Below are positions 12,588 through 24,738 of a DNA stretch of 64,000 nt, piece by piece. The number at the start of each line of letters is the position of its first letter. The stretch's first letter is position 1. The stretch is from Elysia chlorotica (lineage: Eukaryota > Mollusca > Gastropoda > Plakobranchidae). The notes beneath the pieces are model-generated. The model was not told where the DNA came from, made no database searches, and saw only the letters and a program-made list of their open reading frames with translations. The DNA lies in assembly GCA_003991915.1 (NCBI GenBank), contig RQTK01000205.1, positions 296,579-360,578 of the forward strand, read 5' to 3'. The position numbers and the translations under genes are program-made.

Positions 12588-14009
12588 TAATAATAATAAT
12601 AATAAAGATACAGTTGTGGCTCTATATCCCTTAAAGTCAGTTCATGGCGAGTAAAACCAATAAAATCTCTTAACAACATAAGATGTATTAGAGATAAAAC
12701 TGATATTCTTACAAAACAAAAAGTACCCATTCATAAAAGGCACGATATTACATACATATTAAGTAAATTAAGATGTGGAACAAATGCGTTTTTAACAGAT
12801 TTTTAAAGTCATTACTAAATCTGTGTCTCTTAACTACTGTGTTACTGGTGCACTATTCGATATGTTTGGTGCAGCAGCACTGAAAGCTCTCTCACCACGC
12901 TTTTTAGTTCTACATCTTTTTACTTTTAGAAGTTTTTTGTTTTTTTTCCGACCGAACGAAATGTGTCATTATTCACAGGAATGCAAGAAATTGCATTTGG
13001 AATTAGGATACTATACTTTGTAAACAATGTAGAGAGATTTCAAAAAATTAGCTTAGCTATTGCTTATTAATTTTTTTTGTTTCGGCAATACCTTCATCAT
13101 GATCTAAACAAATAATGTGGATTATGATTTTGAAAACAGAAGCAGTAAATAATCTAAAGATAGATAATGATCAACTGTACTAAATTGTTTGTTGTGGTTG
13201 ATTACTATTGTTTAAGTTTAAAGTACTTTTTTTTAGTCTCAGAGACTGTCCAATTGAGTTCAAGTCTAGGAATAAACACCTTTTAAAAGGTTTACTTGCT
13301 TCTCTACCTTTAAGGCTGAGAGCTTTAAATCTGCTTTATACACATCAACATATTTTTAGCTTTAAAGAACATAACATTTCAGTTAGTAAATTAAGCTTTT
13401 TAAGATATTGTGTTTATAGACTATTGCATATTGTATGCCACATTCTTTTAGCATCTATAAGGTGTATAAAATTTCTCGATAACTTCTGTTATAAATGACA
13501 CTATTAGACTAGGTAGGATAAAGAAACAGTGTGAAATAGGAAACGGTACATTTCAATTAGTTATTTTCAATAAAAACCATATCATCTCTAATCTTAGCCT
13601 AACTGATATTATTTACTATGGTTAACAATGCACTCCATTAAAACGTCAAGTTTGACTTATCGCTAAAAATTAAATAGGTCGATGAGATGTGGATTTTGAC
13701 AACCGGCTAACATCTTCACCCGAAAACTGTTCACCTGTTCAGCTTCGCGCATAAGGAGAGGAGTAAAAGATCAGGGCATTTGACGAAGCCGGTTAAACAA
13801 GGGCAGGATTAGCTTTTGTAACGAAGGTCAAACTTTTACAAAACCTTATCACAATAATGATAAATGATGTACAGAGTGCCCATTAAAGCCTCAGCATCAG
13901 TTTAGCATGTCCTTGACCTTTGAAGCTAAAACTTAAGCGGTTACAAATTAATATTAAAAACATTAAACTGACTAAATTAGTTGAGCTTTGAAATTCGTGT
14001 GTTTAACGC
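11795..14009. repeat. (AAT)n microsatellite in otherwise featureless AT-rich DNA
   Basis: An AAT/ATA trinucleotide run occupies 12520-12605 with one GAT interruption. It explains the apparent poly-Tyr frame on the minus strand. The rest of the interval is AT-rich; frames such as 13208-13498 have no recognisable domain. Confidence 0.7.
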
Positions 14010-14205
14010 CAAGGCGCGAGGTGGCGTTGAGGGTAGAGCGTCTGCCTCCGATGCAGGAGCTGTTTGTTTCGACACTAAGTTACGTTTTTTCAATTACTGT
14101 TGGATTGGTGTCATTATAGAGTAGCCAGTCGAGCTCCCAGTATAAGATTCCGGGGTCCCATTGCCGTAAAGAGATTTTTCTTGAGATCTAGAATACGTTA
14201 AACCA
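14010..14205 (+). mobile_element. Decayed tRNA-derived SINE, variant 3' end
   Basis: The head aggcgcgaggtggcgttga, gggtagagcgtctgcctccg resembles a tRNA D-arm/anticodon region. It is followed by a degraded core (actgttggattggtgtcat) and a 3' end of the type tgccgtaaagag...ttcttgagatctag...acgttaaacc. This 3' end matches the copy ending near 16305 rather than the commoner ttggacgttaaac type. Confidence 0.5.
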
Positions 14206-15884
14206 GACGAGCAGTCTGCTTTCTACAACCAAAGGTGTTGTTTGTCATTGATTGTCACGCAACAGGCTAAAATAATGTTGTTTTCTTTTCTTCATTTTTA
14301 TAGCTATAATAAAGCACTAAATTGCACGTTATATGTGGTGTGCAAATCAAGTGTTATATAATGCCAATTGCAACTTGGACATTTCGGGCTGTTTCAATGG
14401 CGATTAATTATTGCTAACATCCACTATTTTGAATACAATGAAAATCCTGACTTTGTTTTATTATTAAACTGTTGGTTTTTCTTTCATCTGACAGGTATTG
14501 TTTTACAAAAACACATTACATTTTTTAAGCTGAGGTTAAAAAGCAAGCATACCAAGTATCTTTTAGTGTGCTTCAGAGAACAAACAAGTAAAAGTAAACC
14601 TATCATGTGTCTTAAGCCAAGTTCTCTTTTTGTTTTACTGGTGATAAGGAGTTCATTTCAATGTTCTCTTAATAATATGACATAACAAAGCTTCCTTCTA
14701 ATATCTAAAAAAATGCTTACGTTCACAAAATTTAAAGGGACCGTATTTCTAAAACAGGACAAAAAAAGCTGCATGAAAAATGACGCTGTTACTGTTTTGA
14801 TAAGTTGATAAGAGGCAGGCGATTTTACAGGTATCTTGCTTGATTCGTTTCTTGATGTTCTTTTTTATTTAGTGAGTTGATAGTCTTATCTGTCCTGACT
14901 GTTTGTGATAGGGCCTTGCCAACAGTGATGTGACCAGACCAGCAAGATTTTTGCTGATCTTTGCTAATACTGAAGACTGCGATGTAGCGTAGATAATGAC
15001 GTCGGAAGTTAGAAATCGACCTTTTACTTTTATCGTTTATTATTCAGGACATGGCTTTTCAATCCAGATTCGGAGTCTGAGACTACTTGCATCAGTCTCA
15101 GTTGTCTGCCAAGCTGTCTGTAGACGGGGGCCATTGAGTGCAAAGAGGAAGAACGCTTAGGCGGCCGACTATGGCATTTAAAAACGTTGTAAGTCAGCGA
15201 CTAAACCTACTCTATCTTTGTTATTGGTACCCTACAAAAATTAGGAACCGTTTATTGTCTTCTATTACTCAGAATGTATACCGAACAGTTGTTATAAGAA
15301 TTTATACGAAAAAAGAAGAGAGCGGTGGTTGTATTCTTCGTTAGTTGTTGTTGTTTTTTCATTGTATGTTTGTGTGTGTCTGAGTGTGTGTGTAGGCTGT
15401 TGTTGCATTTTGCTTTGTGATTTTACACAATAATGTATTTATGAATTGTTGACCATTGAAGTAACTAAGAGAAGTCTTGATGGTTGACGGAATGTTAAAA
15501 ATAAAAGAAGTTAAACAGTGTTGTCTGTCGTTTGCTACTGTATTATGTTGCCTTGCAGATTGTAACATTAAAAAAACAATACATATATCATGTGCATACA
15601 TTGAAATAAAAAATAATCCTTAGGAAAAGCCACATATATTTTTTCTCCTGAAGAATCAAAGTTTGTTATTTGGACATAACAGCAGTGTGTAAACAAAACA
15701 TTTAGGAAAAAAAAGAATAAATTCACGATAAAACATTCGGAAATAACTCAACATTCAAGTAAGAAAAAGTATTAATTTTACATTATATTTTAACCTCAAC
15801 GACTTAAGTGATTGTTTTGAGGATTTCAAACTTTTAGTTACGTTTATTATGGTTACGATACCGGCATAAAAAAAGTAAAAGAAA
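14206..15884. other. No gene recognised
   Basis: Mostly AT-rich. A GC-richer patch at 14900-15180 contains a perfect 8-bp hairpin (ctgagact...agtctcag, about 15076-15100) but no exon that I can defend. Confidence 0.35.
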
Positions 15885-15970
15885 AATGTGCCTGTCAGGT
15901 CTGGAACCATGGTGTTGCCATCCCAGCTTCCGGTGCGATGGTAAGATATCGGAAAGAGCACATCCGACTG
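15885..15970 (-). mobile_element. tRNA-like head of a second SINE-like family
   Basis: On the minus strand the order is gtgctctttccgatatcttacc (A-box region), caccggaagctgggatgg, then ggttccagacctgacaggc (B-box-like). A related fragment lies near 16790 (gactgtcaggcagggtttt). No core was recognised beyond the head. Confidence 0.4.
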
Positions 15971-16045
15971 AGGGTATCAAGTACAGCCTGACAGATAGGG
16001 GGGAAAACTCTGACTTCTTCTAGCTGGTTCTGTTCACACGGAAGG

Positions 16046-16305
16046 GAAAGGGGAGCGAACCGGCCCATGTTGTAGAGCGTTGGTCTTCAGATCAGGATGT
16101 CCGCGGATCTAATCCCACGATCGACAGATTTATTTGTCCGATTTTCGTCCCCTGTAACTGGCTGGGTCGGTGACAGTGTAATGTGATCGGCTGAGACAGG
16201 AATCAGGGTATCCCCGCTTTGTTTTGTGTGTGGCAGACGTAAGTCTTGAGGCCCGTCGCCGTATAGGACTTTCTAAAGGAACTTAGGAGACGTTAAACGC
16301 TATAG
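16046..16305 (+). mobile_element. tRNA-derived SINE, variant 3' end
   Basis: The head agcgaaccggcccatgttg, tagagcgttggtcttcag and a B-box-like gatctaatccc are followed by the family core (gctgggtcggtgacag, gtgatcggctgagacagg, tgtgtggcagacg). The 3' end reads gcccgtcgccgtataggac...ggagacgttaaac, a 3' variant different from most copies. Confidence 0.75.
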
Positions 16306-16402
16306 AGAACACACGGAAAGGTAAAAAAATTAGTTAGCCTACACCGAACTGAGTAGTTTCAGTAATTTTGTGTGTGCTTCTGTGTGATAGTTTTACTTGT
16401 CT

Positions 16403-16406
<4 letters not shown>

Positions 16407-16442
<36 letters not shown>
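16407..16442. repeat. (TG)n microsatellite
   Basis: An uninterrupted TG run. Confidence 0.9.
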
Positions 16443-16444
<2 letters not shown>

Positions 16445-17329
16445 TTTTTATGTCTTAAAGCTATTCATAAGTTTTATTTTCAGTTTCCCTTGAATTCAGT
16501 TTTTAATCTGTTTTTTTTTTTTTTATTATCTCACTCTCTTTTCAGGACGAAAAATAGCACATTTAAAAAAAACAATCGCAACAAAAAAAACAACAAAAAA
16601 AAACAACAAAAAAACATTGCCCTGCTTTGAGGCACATCCGATTGTGGGCTATATCCTAGCAACCTGTTTCACAGTCGTGTATGAGTCAGGGAAGGTCTAA
16701 ATCTCCGACGGGTCGATATGACCTGATTTCATCCATTATCCATTATCCTTACACCGCCCAAATCATTAGGAAAAAAAAGAATATGCGACTGTCAGGCAGG
16801 GTTTTAACCGAAACGTTTAGCTTAGAAATTTCGTACTCTAACCATATTAGATCTCAGTGTTCTCTAACATTTTTATTGATTATAAATATTTTCCTTCTTG
16901 TTTTTTTTTCTTTCTTGTTGCGCCCATAACTTGATTTATTTTTTTTCATTTATTTTATTCTTTTTATGAATAAAAGAACATAAAGGTGTATTTGGCATAC
17001 TTCTTTCAATCTAATAATGTTTGCTTTATACCAGGTTATACATGGATTATGTGTAGGTCTACATTCTGAAAAAACCACTGTTGTAAAAAGTAGTTTAATC
17101 TTTCATGGAAGAGAGGTCCTATAATATTGACTTTGGTCTTGTTTCTTACAAAAAATATTATACCAGCCCGTGTTCCTCTGCGACACGTTTATATTGCTTT
17201 GATCAGAGTAAAGAAAAATACTTTCTTTATATCAATTTTCAAGCGTAATATGTTGGTCTGTTGTTGTGTTGTCTTTCCTCGTTATACTATTTAACAAAAC
17301 TTAAACCTGTATTTAAGGAGATAGATAGA

Positions 17330-17341
17330 GCGAGAGAGAGA

Positions 17342-17387
<46 letters not shown>

Positions 17388-17640
17388 AAGACATACGTAC
17401 ATACAGACAGATACAAAAAGTCGATTTCAATGTGCAATGTGATTTGTCCTTATATATTGAAAAAGACAGTGAGGGTGAAAGACAAAAATAGAAGGAGATA
17501 GAAAGAAGAATAATGAGGGAAAGAGACACTACGAGGTATAGAGTTAGCGAGATTGGGAGATGTATAGAGGTCAAAATAAATAGACAAAGAGAGAGAGAGG
17601 GAGAGAGACAGAGAGAGAGAGAGAGAGCGCGTAAGAAAGA
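17330..17640. repeat. GA-rich microsatellite cluster
   Basis: (GA)n at about 17335-17383 and again at 17586-17630, separated by imperfect purine-rich sequence. Confidence 0.85.
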
Positions 17641-17943
17641 TATACATAAATACATTTTTTTAAATGTGTTAGTGTAGTTCAAAATGTTATACGAGCAGTC
17701 CCCTTAACAAGTATATAATAATAATAATGATCTCGCTATTTCCATGACGATGTTTGCCAGTAAGCAATAATTCAAATTCTTATAACATTAATACGTTCTT
17801 TTCTTCTGTTCATACAAAATAAACGAAACTAGTTCGAGCAACGCCTTTACTATTAAGAATGTCCCAATACTGTCTTTTTTCCATTTTTTAAATTCTAATA
17901 TTATTATTTTCATCATCATATTATCATAATTACAAGTACTTTC

Positions 17944-17944
<1 letters not shown>

Positions 17945-18003
<59 letters not shown>
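17945..18003. repeat. (TTA)n microsatellite
   Basis: About 19 TTA trinucleotides. Confidence 0.9.
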
Positions 18004-18834
18004 GAATACTAGTCTGCAGCAATGAAGTAAGCAATTGTTCTTTTGTGGTTTTGTTTCTTTTTTTTGTGTTGACCCAGCTATTGTGCGTTATCTTTTTTTC
18101 TTGTTGTTTCATTAAAAATGTTAGTGAAGCTATTCAGGCAGTAGTAATGGTGATGCATCAGCCATGATAATCCTCTTTGTCATTGTTCCCACTGGTTGAT
18201 ACGCAAAAGGCTTTTTATCTTCATATTGACGTCAGTGACATTAAAAGGTCGGAAAAATAAACAGTTTGAGATTACGACAAGATTGATGTCAGTCAGATGT
18301 TATTGTTAATATAATAATGCTTTTGTTTTCTAGATTAAAACAACATTGCCTGCGGGAAACGAATCCGAGCTAGCATCGATTATTTTTGTTTTAGAGAAAG
18401 GAAAATTCAATTAGTTACAATAGCATATTGTGAAAGGCTGATATCTGAGAAATGTGGGTCAGAGTTGCAGTATCTCAAATATTTAATAACACGATGCGAT
18501 CTTTACTTTCAACATTGTTTTTTTTTTTTTTTAAGCTAGGGATTCTTGTTTCTCTCCCACGATAATCATGATTGGATGTAAAGAGAGATATGATAGTTTT
18601 TAGTGTTTCACGGAAAAAACAACTGAGTATAATTCGGGCTCATAGAAAAAACAAGATCTGGTAAAAAACAAATCCTATTTTTTTCTGTTACGGTAAAACA
18701 AAACAAAAACTAAAAAACTAAAAAAAAAACAACAACAAAAACGACAATGGCAGTGCTTTTTGCTATTCACATCTTTAATGGAAACATCCTCTATAATTAT
18801 CTAATTCATTCGCTTACTCACTTCTCCCTCCCCC
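18004..18834. other. No gene recognised
   Basis: AT-rich sequence with poly-T and poly-A runs. I see no frame or repeat of note. Confidence 0.4.
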
Positions 18835-18885
18835 CTATCTCTCTCTCTCTCTCTCGGTCTCTCTCTCTCTGTCTCTCTCTGACTG

Positions 18886-18980
<95 letters not shown>

Positions 18981-19071
18981 CTTTCTCGCTAGCTCGCTTG
19001 CTCGCTCTCTCTCCCTCTCCTTTTTTCCTTTCTCTGTTCATGTCACTTTTTATATTTCCCTCACCCCTTAT

Positions 19072-19132
<61 letters not shown>

Positions 19133-19135
19133 TTC
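18835..19135. repeat. Long CT microsatellite, two blocks
   Basis: (CT)n at 18838-18976 and 19075-19127, joined by pyrimidine-rich sequence with ctcgctagctcgcttgctcg. Confidence 0.9.
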
Positions 19136-19794
19136 TGTTTTTTCTCAGTTACGCTGTTTCACGGTTAGTATGTTGGACTCTCCATTTCCTCTTTTTATCT
19201 TTCTTTATCTGTCTCTATCTCTTTTATGTTTATATCTGCCATTTTTTTAAACGGATATGGGCTTTTATGCTACCATTAATTAAAAAAAGATTATCTGATT
19301 TATATAGACTCATATGTTAGCATTCAGAAAAATACCCATAATGTTTTCCTTTCTTTTTCTGTTAACACAACTTTGGAATCCAAACAAGTTGTATCGATTC
19401 TCTTAATGTTTGTTAGTTTATTTATTCTACAAGTGATTGTATTACTTGGTTTTTGATGTTTCTGCGGCTTCTGTGATTTTGTTGTTTTTGTTTGTTATGT
19501 TTTTTGTGGATTTTTTTTTGGTTATTGTTGAAAATTACTCGTTTAGTTGCTCTAGGGTTTTTTGTTTTTATTATTTTTCCTAATGTCCCTTCCATTGTTT
19601 AGAAACGGACAAAGAGAGATAAATCTTCCATCACGTTGCAAACCACTCACCCGGCTTAGACAGCGGTCCAGCAGGTGAAAGCCTGTGAAAGGGTATCAGA
19701 TTTCAAACAATTCCAGAGTCAAAGATTCCTCGTGTATCCACCTGAGCCACAGGTCTTTCAACTGACGGCATGAGAGTCCTTGTGATGAAGGACC
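19136..19794. other. No gene recognised
   Basis: T-rich sequence. Bases 19600-19790 are more GC-balanced but contain no convincing exon. Confidence 0.35.
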
Positions 19795-20012
19795 GCGTAG
19801 CTGGTTGAGTTGGTCGGCTAACGTCAGAACTGGATCGAGTGGACGGGCCCCGCGACTGACGTCTGACAAGTTTATGTGCTGCCATACACGAGACAGAGAA
19901 GACGTGAACTCTTGTCTTAGCCGGTGACATTTTATTGACACCGACCCAAACAACCCGTACCTTCTGATCTGGAGATCAACGTTATTTCATTTGGGCCCAT
20001 TCACCCCTAAAG
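19795..20012 (-). mobile_element. tRNA-derived SINE copy
   Basis: In plus orientation it shows ggttgagttggtcggctaacg, gtggacgggcccc, gactgacgtctgacaag, tatgtgctgccatacacgag, cttgtcttagccggtgacat and caccgacccaaacaa, which are the reverse complement of the family core. The head end is degraded (atctggagatcaacg). Confidence 0.7.
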
Positions 20013-20057
20013 TACCCGCAGCTAAGACAAAGATGGATAGTAGGTGAATCTGAACAA

Positions 20058-20170
20058 GTGTCCAATCATAGCCCTGTCCTAGACTTACTTAGCAAATAAA
20101 ACATAAGAAAACTAAATGCATAAAAGGGCGAGATTATGTAATCCATTATTATCGTGTGGGTCACAAGGCC
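20058..20170. repeat. Dispersed repeat of unnamed family, copy 2
   Basis: gtccaatcatag, cctagacttactt, gggcgagattatgtaatcc and ttattatcgtgtgg match in order the copies at 8508-8612 and 41312-41425. Confidence 0.5.
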
Positions 20171-20247
20171 TTCATTGGCACCAATACAGTGTGATGGGCA
20201 GCAAAAAACGTGCGTAAAAACGTTTTGGGAATTCTTCTAGCGCAGGT

Positions 20248-20550
20248 ATGTCTTTACGCCTTTTGTTTGCACCTCCACACATTACCTTCCGCTTTGATTT
20301 CGTGTTATCATTCAAACCAGAATTGATGCGAAATGACGATGGTGTTTGCACAGTGGTAGAACATCAAGGCAGACCATTCCTTTGTTCTTTGAAAGAGATT
20401 GTTCTGGTACCTGCAGCGATACTTACAAGTTTCTGCAAGAACAATGAAACATACATGGTTGTGTTTTTAGTATTTCTACAGACAAATAATTTACCACTAA
20501 GAAAAAAAACCGCTCCTATTGATCCTAATTGGAAACGAAAATTGTTTTAA
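20248..20550 (+). other. Unclassified 100-codon open frame
   Basis: An ATG-to-stop frame of 100 codons in a region of normal base composition. The product would be mixed hydrophobic/basic without a recognisable domain, signal peptide or cysteine pattern. No flanking splice signals or polyadenylation site make a case for a gene, so it may be chance or a repeat remnant. Confidence 0.12.
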
Positions 20551-20619
20551 TTTTTAGATGTGTTAAAAAGATGTATTATTTTATAGTAAATAATTTTCAA
20601 ATTTTGTTTATGAGATAAT

Positions 20620-20695
20620 GAAAGCGAATTTCTTTAATTTAGAGTTGAATTACCCATGATAGCGAATTTCTTTCATTTAGAATTGAATTACCTCA
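20620..20695. repeat. Two-copy ~37-bp tandem repeat
   Basis: agcgaatttctttaatttag with agttgaattacc is repeated as agcgaatttctttcatttag with aattgaattacc. Confidence 0.75.
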
Positions 20696-21003
20696 ATTAT
20701 CTGTCTCAGCAATCATAATAAAAGTAGAACAAAAGCAAGAGGCTTTTAATTCACATGTTACGAGAAAAACGAGAAGACTGACCGAAAACTAGAGTTGATT
20801 GAGAGACTGGTATTGCTAGTCAAAGAGCGTCATTGAGTCTCTAAAACGATGCCCTGGGGTAAAGGGATTCCATTGTAACGTAAAATAACGAGGAAAGAGG
20901 AGTGGTCTTTTGCAAGAAGAACGAAGACTGTTCAATTGCAACAAGTTTAATATTCCATTATTTTTTCACAAGGATTTAACTGTTGTTAATTTTCACCATT
21001 TCA

Positions 21004-21340
21004 TTAATCGCCTTTCGCATCCTGGTTCTCCGTCCGGGACGCCTCGGCAGCTTCTTGTATTTTAGTTGTAAGTTGTTTCCATTTGTGTCTGTCTTGTGCT
21101 GTTGAACGAAGTTCGTCTAAGAGTATCTTATTTTTAAGTTGAAGTGTGTCTGTTTGCAGGCGAGATAAGTCATTGTTCAGTGTATTTGGAATTGTTGTGA
21201 TGGGCCTGCCTCGAAAACGCTTGCCTTCTTTTTTGAAATATGTATCCATAGCTTTGTTTGCAGGAATTTCGTTGCTTGTTCTAAGGATATGCCCGAATAA
21301 GACGCCATCCGCTTTCAATAGCTTGGGTAGATATGGGTTA
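21004..21340 (-). pseudogene. C-terminal fragment of a non-LTR retrotransposon ORF2 (LINE)
   Basis: The minus-strand frame of about 104-110 residues reads like the extreme C-terminus of LINE ORF2 proteins. It has GHILRTS, then GKRFRGRP, a spacer with a Leu-rich helix, AQDRHKWKQL and a stop. The order (gh-lr ... gkr-rGRp ... aqDR--W) is the familiar tail downstream of reverse transcriptase in many invertebrate LINEs. Reverse transcriptase and endonuclease motifs are absent, so this is a 5'-truncated dead copy. The stop is followed by an AT-rich probable 3' UTR (20940-21003). The clade was not determined. Confidence 0.8.
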
Positions 21341-21435
21341 ATAATGGGTTATTTTATTAACGATGAATACAGGTCGTGTAATAAAGGTTAACAAAATAAC
21401 ACACAATCATTGCGAATTTTTTTTTAAATAATATA

Positions 21436-22810
21436 CTTATCACAATCAAAGTAGGTCTACGTGCTGGACATCAAGGCATACAGTAATAGTAGTAGGCATA
21501 ATCTTTAAGTCCTAATGACGCAACAGATTTCCGTCGTCAGTAGAACACTTCAAAGACATGTGTTTTAAAACTCATACCTGCCGTAACTCACGTAAGGTTC
21601 TTAGTCTGTCATTACAATAAAACATATTTTAAATCCAAATTTGATTTTTAGATAATGCAGTATATTTGTAACGATCAACACCTTTTTTTGGGGTGTTGGG
21701 GGAGATGTGAATGTGTGTTAACTGTGTCAGTAGAGTATACGACTTCTAGTTATTAGTCCAAGGCCCAACCAGAAGCAGTATTTTGCAAGCGAGGTGGGAA
21801 CTGCTTACTTGAAAAAAGTCTAGTATTTCATTACGTTATACAAAGTGACAATTAAAATTACAGACGTTATAGAGGATCATCGTGAATAAATAGACAATAT
21901 TGAAATAATTGCGGAAAACAATTTAAAGATGATGCATACTTGTCACAATCAAAGAAAGCCTACGCGCTAGACATCAAGGCATACAGTAATAGTAGTAGGC
22001 ATAATCTTTAAGTCCTAAATACGCAACAGATTTCCGTCGTCAGTAGAATACTTCAAAGACATGGCTTTTAAAACTCATACCTGCCAAACCTCACGTATGG
22101 TTCTTAGTCTCTTATTACAATAAAACATATTTTAAATCCAAATTTGTTTATTTAGATATATACAGTATACTTGTAGTTTGAGACGTAGCAATTGGCACAT
22201 TTCTTTTGGGTGTTGGGGGAGATGTGAATGTGTGTTAGCTGTATCAGTAGAGTATACGACTTCTAATCATTAGTCCAAGACCCAACCAGAAGCAGTATTT
22301 TGCAAGCAGGGTGGAGACTGCTTAATTGAAACAAGTCTAGTATTACATTACGTTATATAACGTGACATTTAAAATTACAGACGTTATAGAAGATCATCGT
22401 TAATAAATAGACAATATTTAAATACTTGCAGAAAACAATTTAAAAGATTATGCATACTTGTCACAATCAAAGTAGGCCTACGTGCCAGACATCAAGGAAT
22501 ACATTAATAGTAGTAGGAATAATCTTTATGTCCTAATGACGCAACAGATTTCCGTCGTCAGTAGAATACTTCAAAAACATGTGTTTTAAAACTCACACTT
22601 GCCAAACCTCACGTAAGGTTCCTAGTCTCTCATTATAATGAAACATATTTTAATCCAAATTTGCTTTTTAGATAAATGCAGTATACTTGTAGTTTAAGGT
22701 GTATCAAATAAAACCCTTTTGGCACCTTTCCTATGCGTTGTGGGGATATGTGAGTGTGTGTCAGCTGTGTCAGTAGAGTATACGACTTCTAGTCATTAGT
22801 CCAAGGTTCG
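21436..22810. repeat. Three-unit tandem repeat, ~510-bp unit
   Basis: Units begin with cacaatcaaag at 21441, 21943 and 22462, giving periods of about 502 and 519 bp. Shared words include atcaaggcatacagtaatag, cagatttccgtcgtcagtag, aaaactcatacctgcc and cagtagagtatacgacttct. The third unit stops at about 22806. By eye the units are roughly 90% identical. Each unit's end (gtgtcagctgtgtcagtaga, gtatacgacttctagtc) resembles a tRNA D-to-anticodon region. In unit 3 it continues as ccaaggttcgattttt, a B-box-like word, so a tRNA-derived element is embedded in the unit. Confidence 0.9.
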
Positions 22811-22964
22811 ATTTTTACTAAGGCTGTCTTGTTTTGAACACATTGGTCGTTTACCGTACATGCATAATGTGGCAAGCTGGAGACTCGTGCCTCTTCTCTA
22901 TGCTTTTGTTTTTACGTTGCGAGACGCTAAGTTGTTTCTTGTTTGTCTTTTTAACGTTTAAAGT

Positions 22965-23250
22965 CAGCAGCAAAGCTATACCATGGATCAGTCCCATGAC
23001 TAACTTCTGACACTTTCACGTGCTGCCATACCGAGGCAGTGCGGGAATTCCAGGACTATTATCACATGCACAGCCGGTCATGTTATATTAACTGAGTTGA
23101 ATTTCATTTACGTCGTATTTGAGCAGCAAGGCTATATCGTAGACGGGTCCCAAGTTTAAGTGCTGCCACAACCTACACAGAAAGCGCGGAGATACCAGTT
23201 GAAGCCAATCCTATTTTGTATAATTATTGACACCGGTGCAATCAAGTAGT
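22965..23250 (-). mobile_element. Two adjacent decayed SINE fragments
   Basis: Fragment 1 (about 22965-23085) shows catgactaacttctgacact, cgtgctgccataccgaggc and cagccggtcatgtta. Fragment 2 (about 23120-23250) shows cagcaaggctatatcgtag, acgggtcccaagtttaag and tgacaccggtgcaatcaa. Both are minus-strand copies of the family core without recognisable heads. Confidence 0.6.
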
Positions 23251-24544
23251 GTGACAGCACGTAAAATCTGACGTAATCGTATGATCTGACAGTAAGATTA
23301 TCTAATTTATGAGGATGGACTTTATTATAAACACAAAAACGAATGAACAAAAATAACAACAACACAAGCACACGCTTTTCAACAAAAGGTAAAAAAAAAA
23401 AAAGGGCAGACAACTACAAGGCGCCTGTGAGTCTTTCCATTTTAACTGATGACTTTTTAAACGCCCTTTTAACCTTGTAGCGCTGAAGAGTACATTTTTT
23501 CAGTCGATGAAGTTGATAATGGCAATGAAATAGCTGATAAAATCATTTGGTCGACATTACAGTTGAAAGAAAGTCGAGATTTTAATTATCGTAAACTCCA
23601 ATTAAAGGGCACTATGTTATCAGTACCGGTTTTTAGAACATGGTGACATTTTTTGCTGCTACATGATTTGGAACAGCTGTGTTAAATGTATAAAAAAACA
23701 CAACTTAGAATCATCTAGATTTTTTTAACATTGGCTGATTGTAGCGTCATAGAATGCGATTATTGCGCCGTTATCATTCTTTTGCGTCAGAAGATAGGAC
23801 AGTGCACACACAACAATGAATATCCAGAGATAATTTCCTTTTTCGGCATTAAACAAGGGCGCGTTATGTAATTAGAATGAAATATAATATACTTTTGCAA
23901 AAAGTGTTATAAAACTTGTCCAGAAACTTCTTTTGCATTGGAAGTTTAGTTTTTTTTCTTTTGTTTTTGTTTATTAGTATTGGTTTGTTTTCGTTTCATG
24001 GCGGTATCTTTCTTCTTATGGTTTCAGTGTAATGATTAACTTTTCAGGTAACTATTAATCTCGATAATCTTGACTTCAATATTATGAAGTCTCTGCAAAT
24101 GCGTTTTTCATATTATAATCTATGTGCAGGAATGGAAAGATATTTTATTTAAAAAAACGTTTAAAAAACCTAAAAAACATCTTTTCTGCAACTATAAGGT
24201 ACACTTACACATTACTTTTTAAATCAGTAGTTTCAAAAAGGGAATCTAGAGTACTAATTGAAACGAGTGTTTTAATCCTAATTTAAATGCAAAAGTATAT
24301 TTGACTCTTTGTCTGCAGTTTATCAGATTATGAAAACTTAAAACAATTGTTGAATACCTTTTTTAATTATCATGTTTAGAAAACATTTTCTTTTGTTCTT
24401 GTGTTTGTTTGTTTGTTAACAATTAACACGCGCAACAAAAGTATGTTTAAAAGACTTTCCATGTTTTCGCAAACCAAGATTTCAGCGAATCACCAGGGTA
24501 TTACAACTATTATATATAATATATAGATGTATCTTGGTGTCACA
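23251..24544. other. No gene recognised
   Basis: AT-rich; nothing beyond short homopolymer runs. Confidence 0.4.
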
Positions 24545-24738
24545 ATTAATACTGGTTGGGTCGGTGTCAGTATAATGTGACCGGCTGAGACAGGAGTCAT
24601 GGTATCCCCACCCTGTCTCGTGTGTGGCAGCACATAAAATTGTCAGACGTCCGTCTTGGGGACATTCCACGATATAGCCATAAGTTGCTGATGTTGGACG
24701 TTGAAAACTCAACCAACCAACCAACCAACCAACCACAA
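24545..24738 (+). mobile_element. 5'-truncated SINE with (AACC)n tail
   Basis: It starts within the core (ctggttgggtcggtgtcag) and continues gtgaccggctgagacaggag, gtgtggcagcacataaaatt and gctgatgttggacgttgaaa. It ends in about six AACC repeats. This copy is close to the apparent consensus, and the tail shows the family's 3' simple repeat. Confidence 0.85.

Noticed and set aside
12422-12730. Poly-Tyr minus-strand frame
   Set aside because: Translation of the (AAT)n microsatellite.
15076-15100. Perfect 8-bp hairpin
   Set aside because: Too short to distinguish from chance in 64 kb and without a neighbouring gene that it could serve.
19696-19953. Minus-strand frames of 75-85 codons
   Set aside because: They read through the SINE copy; similar frames appear wherever the SINE core is intact (for example 24482-24869).
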